Shown here one piece after another: positions 32,915 through 43,963 of a DNA stretch of 64,000 bases (its first letter is position 1; every line of letters begins with the position of its first letter). A program made the translations under genes and the position numbers. Origin of the DNA: Corythoichthys intestinalis. Taxonomy: Eukaryota > Chordata > Actinopteri > Syngnathiformes > Syngnathidae. Where the stretch lies: positions 43,658,501 through 43,722,500 of the forward strand of contig NC_080411.1 in NCBI RefSeq assembly GCF_030265065.1, given 5' to 3'. The notes beneath the pieces were generated by a model. It was not told where the DNA came from. It ran no database searches and worked only from the letters and a program-made list of their open reading frames with translations.

Positions 32915-32955
32915 GGGCGTGTGAGAGGTAGGGGGATCGATGCCCTCATTCTCCA
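32915..32955 (+). pseudogene. tRNA-Ala 3' half, split by the 5-kb insertion
   Basis: It begins GGGCGTGTGAGAGG and ends CATTCTCCA, with an intact T arm GGGGG-ATCGATG-CCCTC. Array spacer sequence follows. Confidence 0.75.
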
Positions 32956-33166
32956 TGAGTTTTCAGTTTGGGAGTAGTTGTTTGTATCAGAATCCAGGGA
33001 AAACTTAACTCAGATGGTTTTGTCAAGTTCATGACTTACCTGACTTCTGATCATTATGCCATAGACACTCTTCTGTTTTCCATGTTTAAAACAAAAGATC
33101 AGGTCAAAGGGTTTGACCTACTACACTTGTATCCATAGTTTACACTGACATTTGTGTTGTTCCTTA

Positions 33167-33240
33167 GTTGTTTTAGCATGAAGTGGTAGCGCGCTCGCTC
33201 AACATATGAGAGGTAGTGCGATTGATGCCCACATTCTCCA
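33167..33240 (+). pseudogene. Decayed tRNA-Ala copy, type B (array remnant)
   Basis: Same as the type B copies in the main array: acceptor strand GTTGTTT, loop TCAACAT. Confidence 0.6.
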
Positions 33241-33455
33241 CTATTTCACTGTTTTGGAGTGATTCTTTGTATCAAAATCCATGGATGAAAACTGAATTCA
33301 GATGGTTCAGTCAAGATCATGACTGATTTGAGGTGTGGTTTGAACATCAAAGACACTTCTTCTGTTTTCCATCTTCAAAACAAAAGATCAGGTCAAATGG
33401 AGTGACCTACTACTCTTGTATCCATCGGTTACACTGACATTTGTGTTGTTCCTTG

Positions 33456-33529
33456 GTTGTTTTAGCTTGAACTGGTAGAGCGCTCGCTTAGCATATGAGA
33501 AGTAGTCGGGTTGATGCCCACATTCTCCA
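33456..33529 (+). pseudogene. Decayed tRNA-Ala copy, type C (array remnant)
   Basis: This is the best preserved type C copy: loop TTAGCAT (AGC) with a T arm still recognisable (TCGGGTTGATGCCCA). The 5' acceptor strand is still lost. Confidence 0.6.
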
Positions 33530-34013
33530 CTCGTTCACTGATTGGAGTGGTTTACTGTCTAAAAAGCCATGGATGAAACCTGAACCCAGATAGTTTCTTC
33601 TATTTCGTTACTGGGCTCAGGTCTGTTTTCAATTTCAAATACAAAGACACTTCTTTGAGAAAAACATTGTCCAAATTGTGGAAAGTCTCACAACTTTTAG
33701 CCCACAATCCAACACCTTCCAGAAGCATATAAAGACGAGCTCCAAACTTACACCGCCAGGTAGATGAAGGAACTCTGACCAATTGCCTCGTAACTTTGTG
33801 CTTCATAGTACCCAGCATCACAGAACGAGATAAGTCCCATTTCAGCTCTCCTTAAAGAGAATTTGGCCAATGTTTTTGTTTAACTAAGACCAGGAAGAAC
33901 TGCAGATACATTCTGTAGAACAATGATACAGAAATTGGGCTAACAGTTTCAGTGAAGTCACACACCAAAGAAATTGAACACTCTAAAGAAACCCCAACAA
34001 GCAAGCAAACACA

Positions 34014-34050
34014 CAACGAGGACGGGATTCAAACCCATGGGTGTAGAACA
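34014..34050 (-). pseudogene. tRNA-Ser(GCT) 3' half, split by an LTR-like insertion
   Basis: The reverse strand carries the T arm and 3' acceptor strand of the 82-nt tRNA-Ser. The 5' half is at 34386-34434. Together, minus one AACA copy, they total 82 nt. Confidence 0.65.
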
Positions 34051-34385
34051 TGAAGGAAAATAGTCGATTTATCCTTGTTACAGGTTGTTTTATTCTTATA
34101 AAGAACAGGAGATGATGACATAGAATTCGGAAATAAAAAAAGAACAAAGAATTTACACTGAAAGACACACAGACAGAAAACACGAGACATGGTACCGAGA
34201 CAAAGGACGAAAAAGTAAAAGTCCCTTCCTATCTCCTCGGACTCTTTTTCTCCCCTCTAACTTGGGGGCAGGGACTAGCTAATATTTTCCAGATGTGCTG
34301 CTATTCAATGGCATATACTTTCTTGTGATGGAGAATGCAATGTCCACATATGATTATTGTGAATAAATGGAAATATATTTCATCA
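34051..34385. mobile_element. Solo-LTR-like insertion (fossil), 335 bp, 4-bp duplication AACA
   Basis: It begins TGAAGG and ends CATCA, flanked by AACA at 34047-34050 and 34386-34389. On the plus strand there is a TATAAAG near 34097 and an AATAAA near 34362. No internal coding part; family unresolved. Confidence 0.45.
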
Positions 34386-34434
34386 AACACAACGGATTAG
34401 CAGTCCATGACCTTGATCACTCGATCACCTCATC
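34386..34434 (-). pseudogene. tRNA-Ser(GCT) 5' half
   Basis: The reverse strand starts GATGAGGTGATCGAGTG and includes GGACTGCTAATCC. Array spacer continues to about 34637, but the following tRNA-Ala is deleted. Confidence 0.65.
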
Positions 34435-35169
34435 GCATTTCCTGACTCACCATCAGGTGACCTACTACCCCTGTATCCATAGGTTTCACTGAAATTAGTG
34501 TCGTTCCTCGCTGGGAGTGGTTGTTTATATCAGAATCCATGGATGAAAACTTAACTCAGATAGTTTGGTCAAGTTCATGACTAACCTGAGTTCTGATCAG
34601 TATGCCAAAGACACTCTTCTGTTTTCAATCTTTAAAGCCTACCCGCTAACTAAACCCTGATCGTAAAAAAGAAATAACAAAAAGACAGCCACTACGGTCC
34701 GTGTCTCTTTTGGTAATTGGATATTAGGTAAATATAAAAATAGAAAAACGGCTGGTTATTTGGTTTTCGTTTTAAAACGGAAAAATTAAAATTGAAATAC
34801 AGTTTGATTTTCTTGTTTCTTATCTGGAACGAGTAAGGAAAAGTCCCAAAACAGTTTGATTTTTTTAATTTTAAATTTTTGAACCAAAATAGAATTCAGC
34901 ACGAGACACAAATTGAAAAATGGTCCGTATATTTGCTTTTAGTTACCGTAAGTTCTCATACTGACCGGGAGATGGCGAGAGCTTGACATCTACGTATATG
35001 TCTGCCATCTGTCGGTCTTTGTCAGTCACGTGCCAAAACGAGCGGACACGCCCCCAGGCGCCATTTTGGGTGTACCTACCGTGGATGTAAACAAACCACA
35101 GCAGGAGTAGCCAGTGAAAAAGTGAGTTTTTAGCTTTAAAAGTTTTTGCTCAGTCACCCATCTGGAGAG

Positions 35170-35530
35170 GAATAAGAAGGATGAGATGATACTATACAGG
35201 GACAAACTTATCAAAGAGGCCAGGGATCGGTATTTGGCTAAATTGTCGACAATCAATAATATAGATCCGCACGACCTCCCTACAAAAGAATGAAGCTCCG
35301 ACGCCACATTACTGCCTCCAACTTCATCGCTGGATATAACAAACGACCTCTTTTACGGTATCATCGCTTACACATATGAACAGATTAAAAACTATAAATC
35401 TCTCGAAGCTCACGGACATTTCTCGAATGGCTGGGTGCAGGATCTCTTCGCATTTCGACCGCAGGACTGCGACAACACAGACCGCTAAACGTTTGGATCT
35501 GCTCTCGTTGCTCCTCTTAGAAACATGATA
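35170..35530 (+). pseudogene. YqaJ-type nuclease gene of ISL2EU, N-terminal remnant
   Basis: The reading gives 'DKLIKEARDRYLAKL', then 'NNIDPHDLPTKE', a stop at 35291, and continues in the same frame with 'LDITNDLFYGIIAYTYEQIK' and 'YKSLEAHGHFSNGWVQDL'. The 'YKSLEA...F..GWVQD' pattern is typical of the N-terminal part of the YqaJ-like protein encoded by ISL2EU elements. The nuclease core is absent. Confidence 0.6.
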
Positions 35531-36138
35531 CAACTCTTACTTGAAGATTGTTGAACTTGAATTGTATCTTGAATATCATCTTAAACATCACATGACTAAA
35601 GCAGGTGAAGGAACTGTCATAATGACATGCAAATTCATGTATAGTGCACAATATATTGTTTCAGTGTTGACATTGCCATGCAAAGATGTGCACTTCTCTC
35701 AATGCAGGACTTGTCATGTGAAGTAGGACAAATTTACTTGAATACGTTATTCTACAACTAGTTATTTTACTTCGTATGCACATATTTTATATTTCCTTGT
35801 ATTGCTATTTTCTGTTTACCATTGTGCTGTAGCTGTGTTTTGATTGAGAATTTTAGTAAAAATTATATATTTAAAAAAGTAAAACTGTCAAGCTTCTCCT
35901 TTTGTTAGCAAACATCGTATTTCCTATTCAGTGTTTATCTCCACAAAATTATTTGAATGTAATTAGTAAAGAACTTTTCATTATCAAACCCAACACTACT
36001 TATTTATGTACTTGAGAGGCAAAGAGTCAAGAAGACATCAAAATTGTCATTGAAGTACTTTATTAAACAGGTTTAAGTAATCTAAAAACTTATAAAAGCT
36101 TCGTTTGCACAAATACTACAAAAAGAAAACTAATTGTA

Positions 36139-36640
36139 CTAAACTATTGTTGGGCAATGGTTTGTCAGTGCACAGCACACAGAGACAACCTTATCCGACA
36201 TTGTGGCTTCTTCACATGGAAAAATCATGTTTATGGGCATGGTTTCTGTTAAGATCTTATACTTCTGACAAACATTTCCGATGACCCTTTCAGCATGGAT
36301 TCTCAAATTTGATGAAAAACAAATGGCTCCCTTGGGTGTAACACCTACTAAGTACTTCATAGTGTGGTGGTGCTTGTAGCTGGAAAACATTTGGGCACGT
36401 GCTTTCAGATTTGATGGTTTGTCAGTGACATTTTCAAAACAGTCAATTATCACTGCCACTCTGTTTCCAAAGGCCTCCACAAACTGGTGAGGCATAATTT
36501 TGTGCAGATCGTCTCTATCTGGCCATACAATCGAACGCCTCAATTTTGCTTCGTTTTGCAGAGCGTGATGTGTTTGTCGGTGTAACTTGTGTGTCCCAGA
36601 TGTAGGGATGGTGACCAGTCTGGGTCAGTCTCCATCATTT
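36139..36640 (-). pseudogene. ISL2EU IS5-like DDE transposase, internally deleted
   Basis: The minus-strand reading holds 'DPDWSPSLHLGHT' (near 36620), then 'VAVIIDCFE' with a catalytic-type Asp, 'PSNLKARAQMFSSYKHHHT' and 'KYLVGVTPKGAICFSS'. It jumps to the C-terminal 'RIHAERVIGNVCQKYKIL' and 'VCCALTNH'. The usual middle block with the second Asp is missing between 'CFSS' and 'LRIHAERV', and a frame change separates the first motif. Known members use this DDE enzyme with a YqaJ partner. Confidence 0.7.
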
Positions 36641-38029
36641 CATAAGCTGGTTTACCTGTAATCACGTTTTTATTTAGAAAGCTAGGTAAGCTTTGATGTT
36701 TCCATGGCATTTCACAACGCTTAATGCCAGCAATATGAGAATCCCAAAATTTGAAAAATAAGGTCCTAATGAAACCTTTTTTTCAAAATTGTGAAAAGAA
36801 AAGTCAAAATGAATATGTCTAATAAGTGCTCAGATATCGAAAACCCTTGCTAAATCCTGTTTGTTTTTTTCATGAAACCTGTAGATGCATGTGTTGACTT
36901 GCAGCCATCTTTTTTTTTTTTTTTCAAAAAGAAATGTCAAAATTCTGAATTAGTCTCAAAATCATGAAATTTTAGGTGTATCACATGTGATACATTTGGC
37001 AATATATACATGCTACCATCCCATCAGATCTCTCAGATCACGAGAGAAAATCTCACGTGTTGATAAATATTTCTGTGCATTTTTGCTGTTTACCTTTATC
37101 TTTCAAATCATTCACTCTGTAATGTTTTTATAAACAATGACTAAATAAATTATACACTGATTTATCACGAACAGTTTAACCCATTTCTACTGCCCCCCTC
37201 TTTGCCTGTAGTTTACAAGTAAGGCTAGCTAGTTAAGGTTAGCAAATGAGAAAATAGCGACTTTAGAAAGAAAAAAAACAGCATATTCAGTATCCATACT
37301 TCAACAAAAAAAAGCTCTGACTCGCCTTTATGAAAATACCGAGAGCAAAAACGCATGAAGGGAGATATGGTGTCGAAAGTGATGCCCTTCCGTCTCACCG
37401 CTGCGACCGAGGCCAACCGATGCCGCTTCGTTAGTTCCTCTACCTGCTGTCCATATCCTCTTTTCCAAGTGGGAAAACGACAAAATCTTACGTCGTGGTG
37501 CCATTTTTGTCGTGTGATTTAGTATGGTAGCCTTTCACACAACACTAGTGTCCCATTTTGTCAAAAACAATGATGAAAGCAAAGACGATTCTCACCGTTC
37601 AGTTGTTTACACCCAAAATGGCGATTCGATCCACAATGTCACCTGTCAAAGACCAGATGGCTGGCATATGTTTAGGCATCAAGCTGTCATTCTCCCGGTC
37701 AGTTTGAGAACTTCTGGTAACTAAAAACAAATATACAGATGATTTTTCGATTTTTGTCTCGTGCTAAATTCTGTTTTGGTTAAAGAATTTAAAATTTAAA
37801 AATCAAGCTGTTTTGGGATTTTTCCTTATTCGTTCCAGATAAGAAACAAGAAAATCAAGCTATATTTTAATTTTTATTTTTCCGTTTTATAACAAAAACC
37901 AAATAACCAGCCGTTTTTCTGTTTTTCAAACTCGTTTTTAAAATGTAATATCCAATTACCAAAAGAGATACGGACCCCGTACCCTAGCTTCTTACACTAA
38001 GCAAAACAGGAGAAAACGCGTTGAACAGA

Positions 38030-38400
38030 AATGGCAGCTTACCCCTAGTGCTTCAGTGCTCTTCTTTACAGTGGTAAACAAAAACGATCCAATAATGGCA
38101 AAACATAAAAGACCTCACCGAAAAAGCGGGAGTGTATCAAACTAGCGATCAAAGCACACGAGAGTGAATGGTGAGCAAGCAGTTGGCGAGGAGCACCGCG
38201 GCACAAATGCAGTCAAATGCGACCTCAGCCGTCAACTGACAGCTTCTGACTTTTCAAGCTTGGCGCCCTTTTGTCGTGGCCAATAAGCGGCGGCGACGTC
38301 GTCTGTCCCACCGGCGTCGATTAGCTTACGTCACAGTGGGAGGGGAAGCAGCCAGCCGGCAGAGGCGATGATCAGCTGACTGAAGGAGTCTCAAAAAACA
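38030..38400 (-). promoter_or_regulatory. Promoter-like GC-rich island
   Basis: In an AT-rich setting, this stretch has CpG-rich sequence with, on the minus strand, CCCCTCCCACTG (GC-box-like, near 38338), TGACGTAA (CRE-like, 38326-38333) and ATTGGCC (inverted CCAAT, near 38279). A GGTGAGG donor-like site lies about 160 bp further on (38114-38119). This order suits a minus-strand promoter and first exon, but no gene is identified downstream. It could equally belong to an unrecognised repeat. Confidence 0.35.
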
Positions 38401-38419
38401 ATAATTAAACCGCCAGGGC

Positions 38420-39965
38420 CGTCACAAGACTGTTTTACCTCCATGTGTATAAAGAATTCAGGGATTTACGCATTTATTCACAAGAATTTTCAACGAAAAA
38501 GCTCTTTGTGGTGATAAGGCGGCACCACAGTGGCTTAAAAATTAGCAGCACATTCAAGATATTTACTTAAAATAAATGGTAACTGCCCCGTTCTTTGCTC
38601 TTTTAACAAAGAATCGAGACTGTTTTACGTCCATATCTACAAAGAATTTAGGGATTTAAGCATTTATTCACAAGTTTCAACGTAAAAATTCTTTGTGGTG
38701 ATAAGGCGGCGCCACATTGGCTTAAAGACTAGCAGCGCATTCGACATATTTATGTGAAATAAATGTTAACTGCCCGTTTTTTTTTTTTTTTTTTGCTTTT
38801 AACCATGAATCGAGAATGTTTTACGTCCATTTCTATAAAGAATTCAGGGATTTACGCATTTATTGACCAGAATTTTCAACAAAAAAGCTCTTTGTGGTGA
38901 TAAGGCGGCGCCACAGGGGCTTCCAGACTAGCAGCACATTCGACAAATTTTCATAAAATTTATGTTAACTGCCCGTTTTTTTTGTTGTCAACCAAGAATC
39001 GAGACTATTTTACGTCCATATCTAGAAAGAATTTAGGGATTTAAGCATTTATTCACAAGAATTTTCATCGTAAAAATTCTTTGTGGTGATAAGGCGGTGC
39101 CCCATTGGCTTAAAGACTAGCAGCGCATTCGACATATTAATATAAAATAAATACATAAATATATTACATAAAATAAATGTTAACTGCTTTTTTCTGTTGT
39201 TGTTGTTGTTGTCAACCAAGAATCGAGACTGTTTTACCTCCATATATATATGAAGAATTCAGGGATTTAAGCATTTGTTCACAAGAATTTTCAAAGTAAA
39301 AAGGTCTTTGCGGTGATAAGGCGGCACCACAGTTGCTTAAAGACTAGCAGGGCATTCGACATATTTTTGTAAAATAAATGTTTACTGCCCGTTTTTTTAT
39401 TTTTGCTTTTAACAAATAACAGAGACTTTTACGTCCATTTCTATAAAGAATTCAGGTATTTACGCATTTATTGACCAGAATTTTCAACGAAAAAGCTCTT
39501 TGTGGTGATAAGACGGCGCCACAGTGGCTTCAAGACTAGCAGCACATTCGACATATTTACATGAAATAATTACATAAATATTTTACATAAAATAAATGTT
39601 AACTGCTTTTTTTTCTGCTTGTTAACCGTTTTTTTTTTTTTTTTTGTCAACCAAGAATCGAGACTGTTTTACCTCCATATACTGTATATATGAAGAATTT
39701 AGGGATTTAAGCATTTGTTCACAAGAATTTTCAACATAAAAAGGTCTTTGCGGTGATAAGGCGGCACCACAGTTGCTTAAAGACTAGCAGCACATTCGAC
39801 ATACTAGTATTTACGTAAAATAAATGCTAACTGCCTGTTTTTTTTTGTTTTTGTTTTTGTTTTTTTGCTTTTAACCAAGAATCGAGGCTGTTTTATGTCC
39901 ATATATCTATAAAGAATTCAGTGATTTAAGGGTTTATTCACAAGAATTTTCAACGTAAAAAGCTT
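38420..39965. repeat. Satellite array, eight units of about 190-240 bp
   Basis: The core GACTGTTTTACGTCCATA recurs near 38434, 38632, 38820, 39008, 39230, 39425, 39664 and 39890, each followed by AAAGAATTCAGGGATTTA, GTGGTGATAAGGCGGC and TTAACTGCC. Units differ mainly in T-runs and small insertions, so homogenisation is weaker than in the tRNA array. Confidence 0.85.
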
Positions 39966-40017
39966 TTTTTCTGTGTTCCACTCGGTGAGCTTTGACGGAG
40001 ATAGGCCCCCTAATAAT

Positions 40018-40100
40018 GACACCAATGGTTTTCATGAACCTGTTATGGTTGTGAGGTATGCAGTTTTACTGTACAATGTAAACATTTGGGTGGACATTGT
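40018..40100. repeat. Dispersed repeat, partner of 7437-7515
   Basis: It contains ATGAACCTGTTATGGTTGTG and GTTTTACTGTACAATGTAAAC, close to the copy at the left edge of the tRNA array. From 40101 to 41661 I see only AT-rich sequence with short ORFs and no recognisable gene; 40250-40560 is rich in repeats of the type 'CAACTT' and 'AATTGA'. Confidence 0.5.
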
Positions 40101-42299
40101 ATGTAATTGTATGTTGTATGTAATAAAAGTATTTTTTGACAAATACAATAATTTTGTATTGTACTATTGTGTATTATCAGAACAAATTTAAAATGAATTC
40201 CTCTTAACTCTAAATAGGAAGTAATAAAAATATATAGCATGTTGTTTTAACCCATAACTTTGAGTTACAATAACACAGAAATTTGTGTTCAACTAGCTTA
40301 TCAAAGTTCTTGTATTGGTGATGTATAAAAACAATGTTTTAACTTGCATTGGAACATTGAATCAACAAGTAATTAACATTTTTTTGTGTAACTTTTTGTT
40401 TCGAGTTGTCAGTTTCAAACAGCAAGTGATATAACATTAAATCAACTTTCACAACTTACAAAAATAGTTGAGTCAACTACAACAATGTGATACAATCAAC
40501 ATTTTAAACTTTAATTCACGAATTGAAACAAAGATAAACCTCAAATTGTGTCAACATGCGTTTTTAAGGCAGCAGGTGAACTTTCATTTGCGAGTTTAAC
40601 TGGCTTGACATGTTTTAAGTTGCATTTGGTCACTTACTTTTTGACATTTTGGGGGGAGCTGAGCTTCCCTTGCAGTCTTGGAGCAATCGCCTGCAATTCA
40701 GATTTGGTCACGAAATGAATCTTCATGACATTTGAAGTGGTGGTTGTGACTTTCATTTTGGTCACCACCAGAGGGTAATATTGTACAACATTAGCCACTG
40801 TTTCACACATGAATTTACTGTTTGTAAAAATAGGTGGCTTAAACATTCAGCACATGCATTTTGAATGACTCCGTTCCGGCGTGGCCCAACTTTGCACACA
40901 GTCAACTCTCATCTCAGTTTTCCCCCCATTTTAATTCTGAATGCCATCTTTCATTGATTAATATTTCTTGCCTGTGTCTCAAACAGCAGGCCGGGCTCGT
41001 CATGTTTGGCATAGTATCCCACTCACTAAATTTAGAGCTGCTGCTCAGAATCTACTCACATACGAAATAAAAATAGCAAGGAGGTAGACTTGCTTTCCAT
41101 GCAGCTAATACATGACAGAGACTGACTCTGGGCTTGTTAAGCAACAACAAAACAGACAGACAGAAGACATTCATGCGGTAGAGACTGTCAAGCTCTTAAA
41201 TAAAGTTGAGAAATACCGGCACCTTGGATACATAGTGGATTTGATCTTTATGTATTGTTGTGTTGGATAAAGCAAAGTTGCAAACAAAAACTTATAAGGA
41301 AATTAATTGACTGGACAAAGTCATCAGGTAAGATATGATATTTTTTCCTCCATTGTTGTTGATTTAGCCCTAAATTTAGTTTGTACTTTTGCATGTTTTG
41401 CCCTTTTCTTTCTATTCTTTTTAAAAGAGAATTCCAATATAGATTGATGCGTAGTAGTAACGCTCATTAATAAACTATACTTTTAAATGTTCCTCTAAAT
41501 ACTTTTTTTTTAAAATGGCAGAATGGTATAAAAAGCTTATTTCTTAAATTTTCACAATCATCATAACTTTTATTCAACAAATTTGTCTTTTTTGGGTGGA
41601 TCTTATAATGAAAAAAAAAAGAAGAAACCTTGTTATTTTCAAATGGCAATATTAAAGGAAATACATAATTAGGGGTGAAACTAACAATTATATTATAATC
41701 AATTAATCGGACGATTAATTCAACGATTAATCTGATAATTGCCAATTTTTCAATAACCTTTACAATATAACTTGAAGTTGTTTTAGTCATCTTGTAACTA
41801 ACAATGAAGACAAAATAGACGACCATTTCCTTAAAAAAATTTTGCTTGTTTCCTGAGTTACCTGTAGTCTGCAACTGTACTGTACATAAAACTTGTTAAG
41901 TTTTTAATAAAGGTTCTGAATATAAAACAAAAAATGAATTTCTCAATACACAGATCAGACTTCCTGTTCATTCAAATAGAAAAAAGTGCTGCTGATTGAC
42001 TTTTTTTTTCTTTTGGGCAAAGCGCTGATATAAATTGTGACAATGGCTCATTTATTTTCTTTAAACAAACTACACAAAAAGTTCAAATAAGGAGGAGGCA
42101 GACTGAAATGAATCAAGTTTTCTTTACCAAAAAGTTGTCTTCTATACAAGCTAAATCCAATTTCAAAGCACACTCTCTTGTATGACAATTTAGTTTGAAT
42201 GTGTTTATGTTGAAATGATTCTAAGCTGTTATATAAATGTGGTTTCTTTCAAAAAGAAATGAGACAACTTTGCTATCTAACAAGAACTCAAGTGCTTAT

Positions 42300-42979
42300 C
42301 AGTGTTGTTAATCTTACTTTAAAAAAGTAATTAATTAGAGTTACAAATTACTTCTCCCAAAAAGTAATTGTGTTAGTAACTCAGTTACCTGAATGTACGA
42401 GTAATTAGTTACTTGGCAAAGTAACTGGTGATAATTTTCATGTTTTTTTTTCCCTTAAAAAAAAAAAAAAAAAAAAAACATTGGTCACACTATGTGAAGT
42501 TTAAGAGGTTTTTGGGACAATTGGCCATAGCCCAATTCTTTACCCTAATTTACCCTTTACCCTGAATCAACCGTTAAAGCTCCCATTATTGCATTATATA
42601 TATATATATATATATATATTTGCGATATCTACCATGTCTACCATATCTACCATAATAATGTGGGCGTAGTTTGTAGGCTATATGCTACAGTCAGGTATTA
42701 TTGAAGCCACCTAGCATCGCGTTTGCTTGGCGTAAAAACTTTTTTGCCTCCTCCCCGCTCCTGCTCTGCTCTGCCGTCTCGGTGAGTCTGTCTCCCTCAG
42801 ACTTTTGTCGTGTCATTCAATCAATATAGTAACGCATAATAACGCACGCCTTTCCATCCTCAGTAACGGTAATGGCGTTGCCAAGATGAGAAAAGTAATT
42901 AATTAGATTACTCACTACTGAAAAAAAATAACACAGTTAATAACGCTGTTATATTCTAATGCCGTTATTAATAACATTC
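42300..42979. mobile_element. CAGTGTTGTTAAT-family MITE, older diverged copy
   Basis: Same family as 20366-21306, with left CAGTGTTGTTAATC, a decayed right end (TTAATAACATTC) and duplications GTGCTTAT and ATGCTAAT (6 of 8). Includes a (TA)n run at about 42595-42619. Confidence 0.75.
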
Positions 42980-43042
42980 ATGCTAATACAGTGTAATTCT
43001 CCAAAACAAAATACAGACGGACACTTCAGACACTGAGTAGCA

Positions 43043-43963
43043 CAGTATTTTTCAACCTTTTCTGAGTCACGGCATGTTTATACATTGGAAAAAATCTCGC
43101 TGTTCAGTATATTTAATTCATTCAATATTTATACTTACTCAGTGTGAAACTTGAGCCTGCATGGATGAACACAAACCAATATCCTGGCAGGAATTTTCGT
43201 CAACAGCTCTTAGTCTCTCTGTTTTTATTTTTTTATAGCAGCTAGGCTTGAAAAGCTCAGAATTATCAGACAGGGGGACTTTAGCAATGTCTTTAACCGC
43301 ATCAGGGGCAAGTATCTCGCTGACAAAGGCTTTGCAGCCAGGTAGTATTGTCTCTGCCACAGTATGGGACCTTTTGGATTTAGCAACAAGTTCTGCAACA
43401 AGGTAACTGGCTTTGAGGGCTTTGTCATTTACCTTTGTAGTTTTTCTCAAAAAGGTTTCTCTGTGTTTTCACAGAGGCGTCCTAAATAGCCCATCGACTT
43501 GTCTTGAAATGAGGGCAAATGCAACTGCTCGTGTTGCTTTCAAGAACTGCTCGGATTTATAGCTATCAGCCACCTTGCTGTCCTTGACAATGTGTTGGAA
43601 TGAAACGCTGGGGAAGGATTGATGGTCATCAGATATAGATAAAATGGAAAGGACACTTTCGTGTATGTCGACACTTGACGAGTCTAATCAACTGATTAGA
43701 CTCTGTACAGTAGATGTGCTGGGGTCCGCATTGTCGCGGACAGCAAGGTGGCTGATGGCTAGAAATCTGAGCAGTTCTTGAACGCGACACAAGCAATACC
43801 TCGCTCATCTACACATGACTGCAACCTTCAACCTTCTCATTCTTTCCTACTGCAACTCTGCCCGACGACGCGAAAAAAAAAAAAAAGCGATATTGGATAA
43901 CTTCTCGCGGCACATCTCTCACGGCACACTACTGTGTCGCATCACACCGGTTGAAAAACACTG
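43043..43963 (-). mobile_element. Charlie-type hAT remnant, CAGTATTTTTCAACC termini
   Basis: Left CAGTATTTTTCAACC and right GGTTGAAAAACACTG are inverted. The flanks GAGTAGCA (43035-43042) and GATTAGCA (43964-43971) match at 7 of 8. It carries an antisense transposase fragment and an inverted duplication at 43531-43593 / 43729-43796. Confidence 0.75.
43139..43610 (-). pseudogene. Charlie-type (ZBED5/SCAND3-like) hAT transposase, N-terminal remnant
   Basis: The minus-strand reading contains '[20 protein letters not shown]', then '[18 protein letters not shown]', then 'VPLSDN', the pattern that follows the BED finger in Charlie-type transposases. The catalytic core and C-terminus are absent, and the frame is lost upstream near 43450-43470. 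Confidence 0.6.

Larger units (their letters stand above)
34696..37976. mobile_element. ISL2EU DNA transposon with terminal inverted repeats of about 380 bp
   Basis: Long inverted repeats start GGTCCGTGTCTCTTTTGG (34696) and end with the matching reverse complement at 37976, extending inward to a shared GCCATTTTGGGTGTA (about 35064-35078 and 37606-37620). Inside are two converging gene remnants, a YqaJ-like protein (+) and an IS5-like DDE transposase (-), the known gene pair of ISL2EU. No obvious target duplication. Confidence 0.8.

Noticed and set aside
34696-37976. Long inverted repeats as a hairpin or palindromic assembly artefact
   Set aside because: The interior holds recognisable ISL2EU gene parts, so they are transposon termini.
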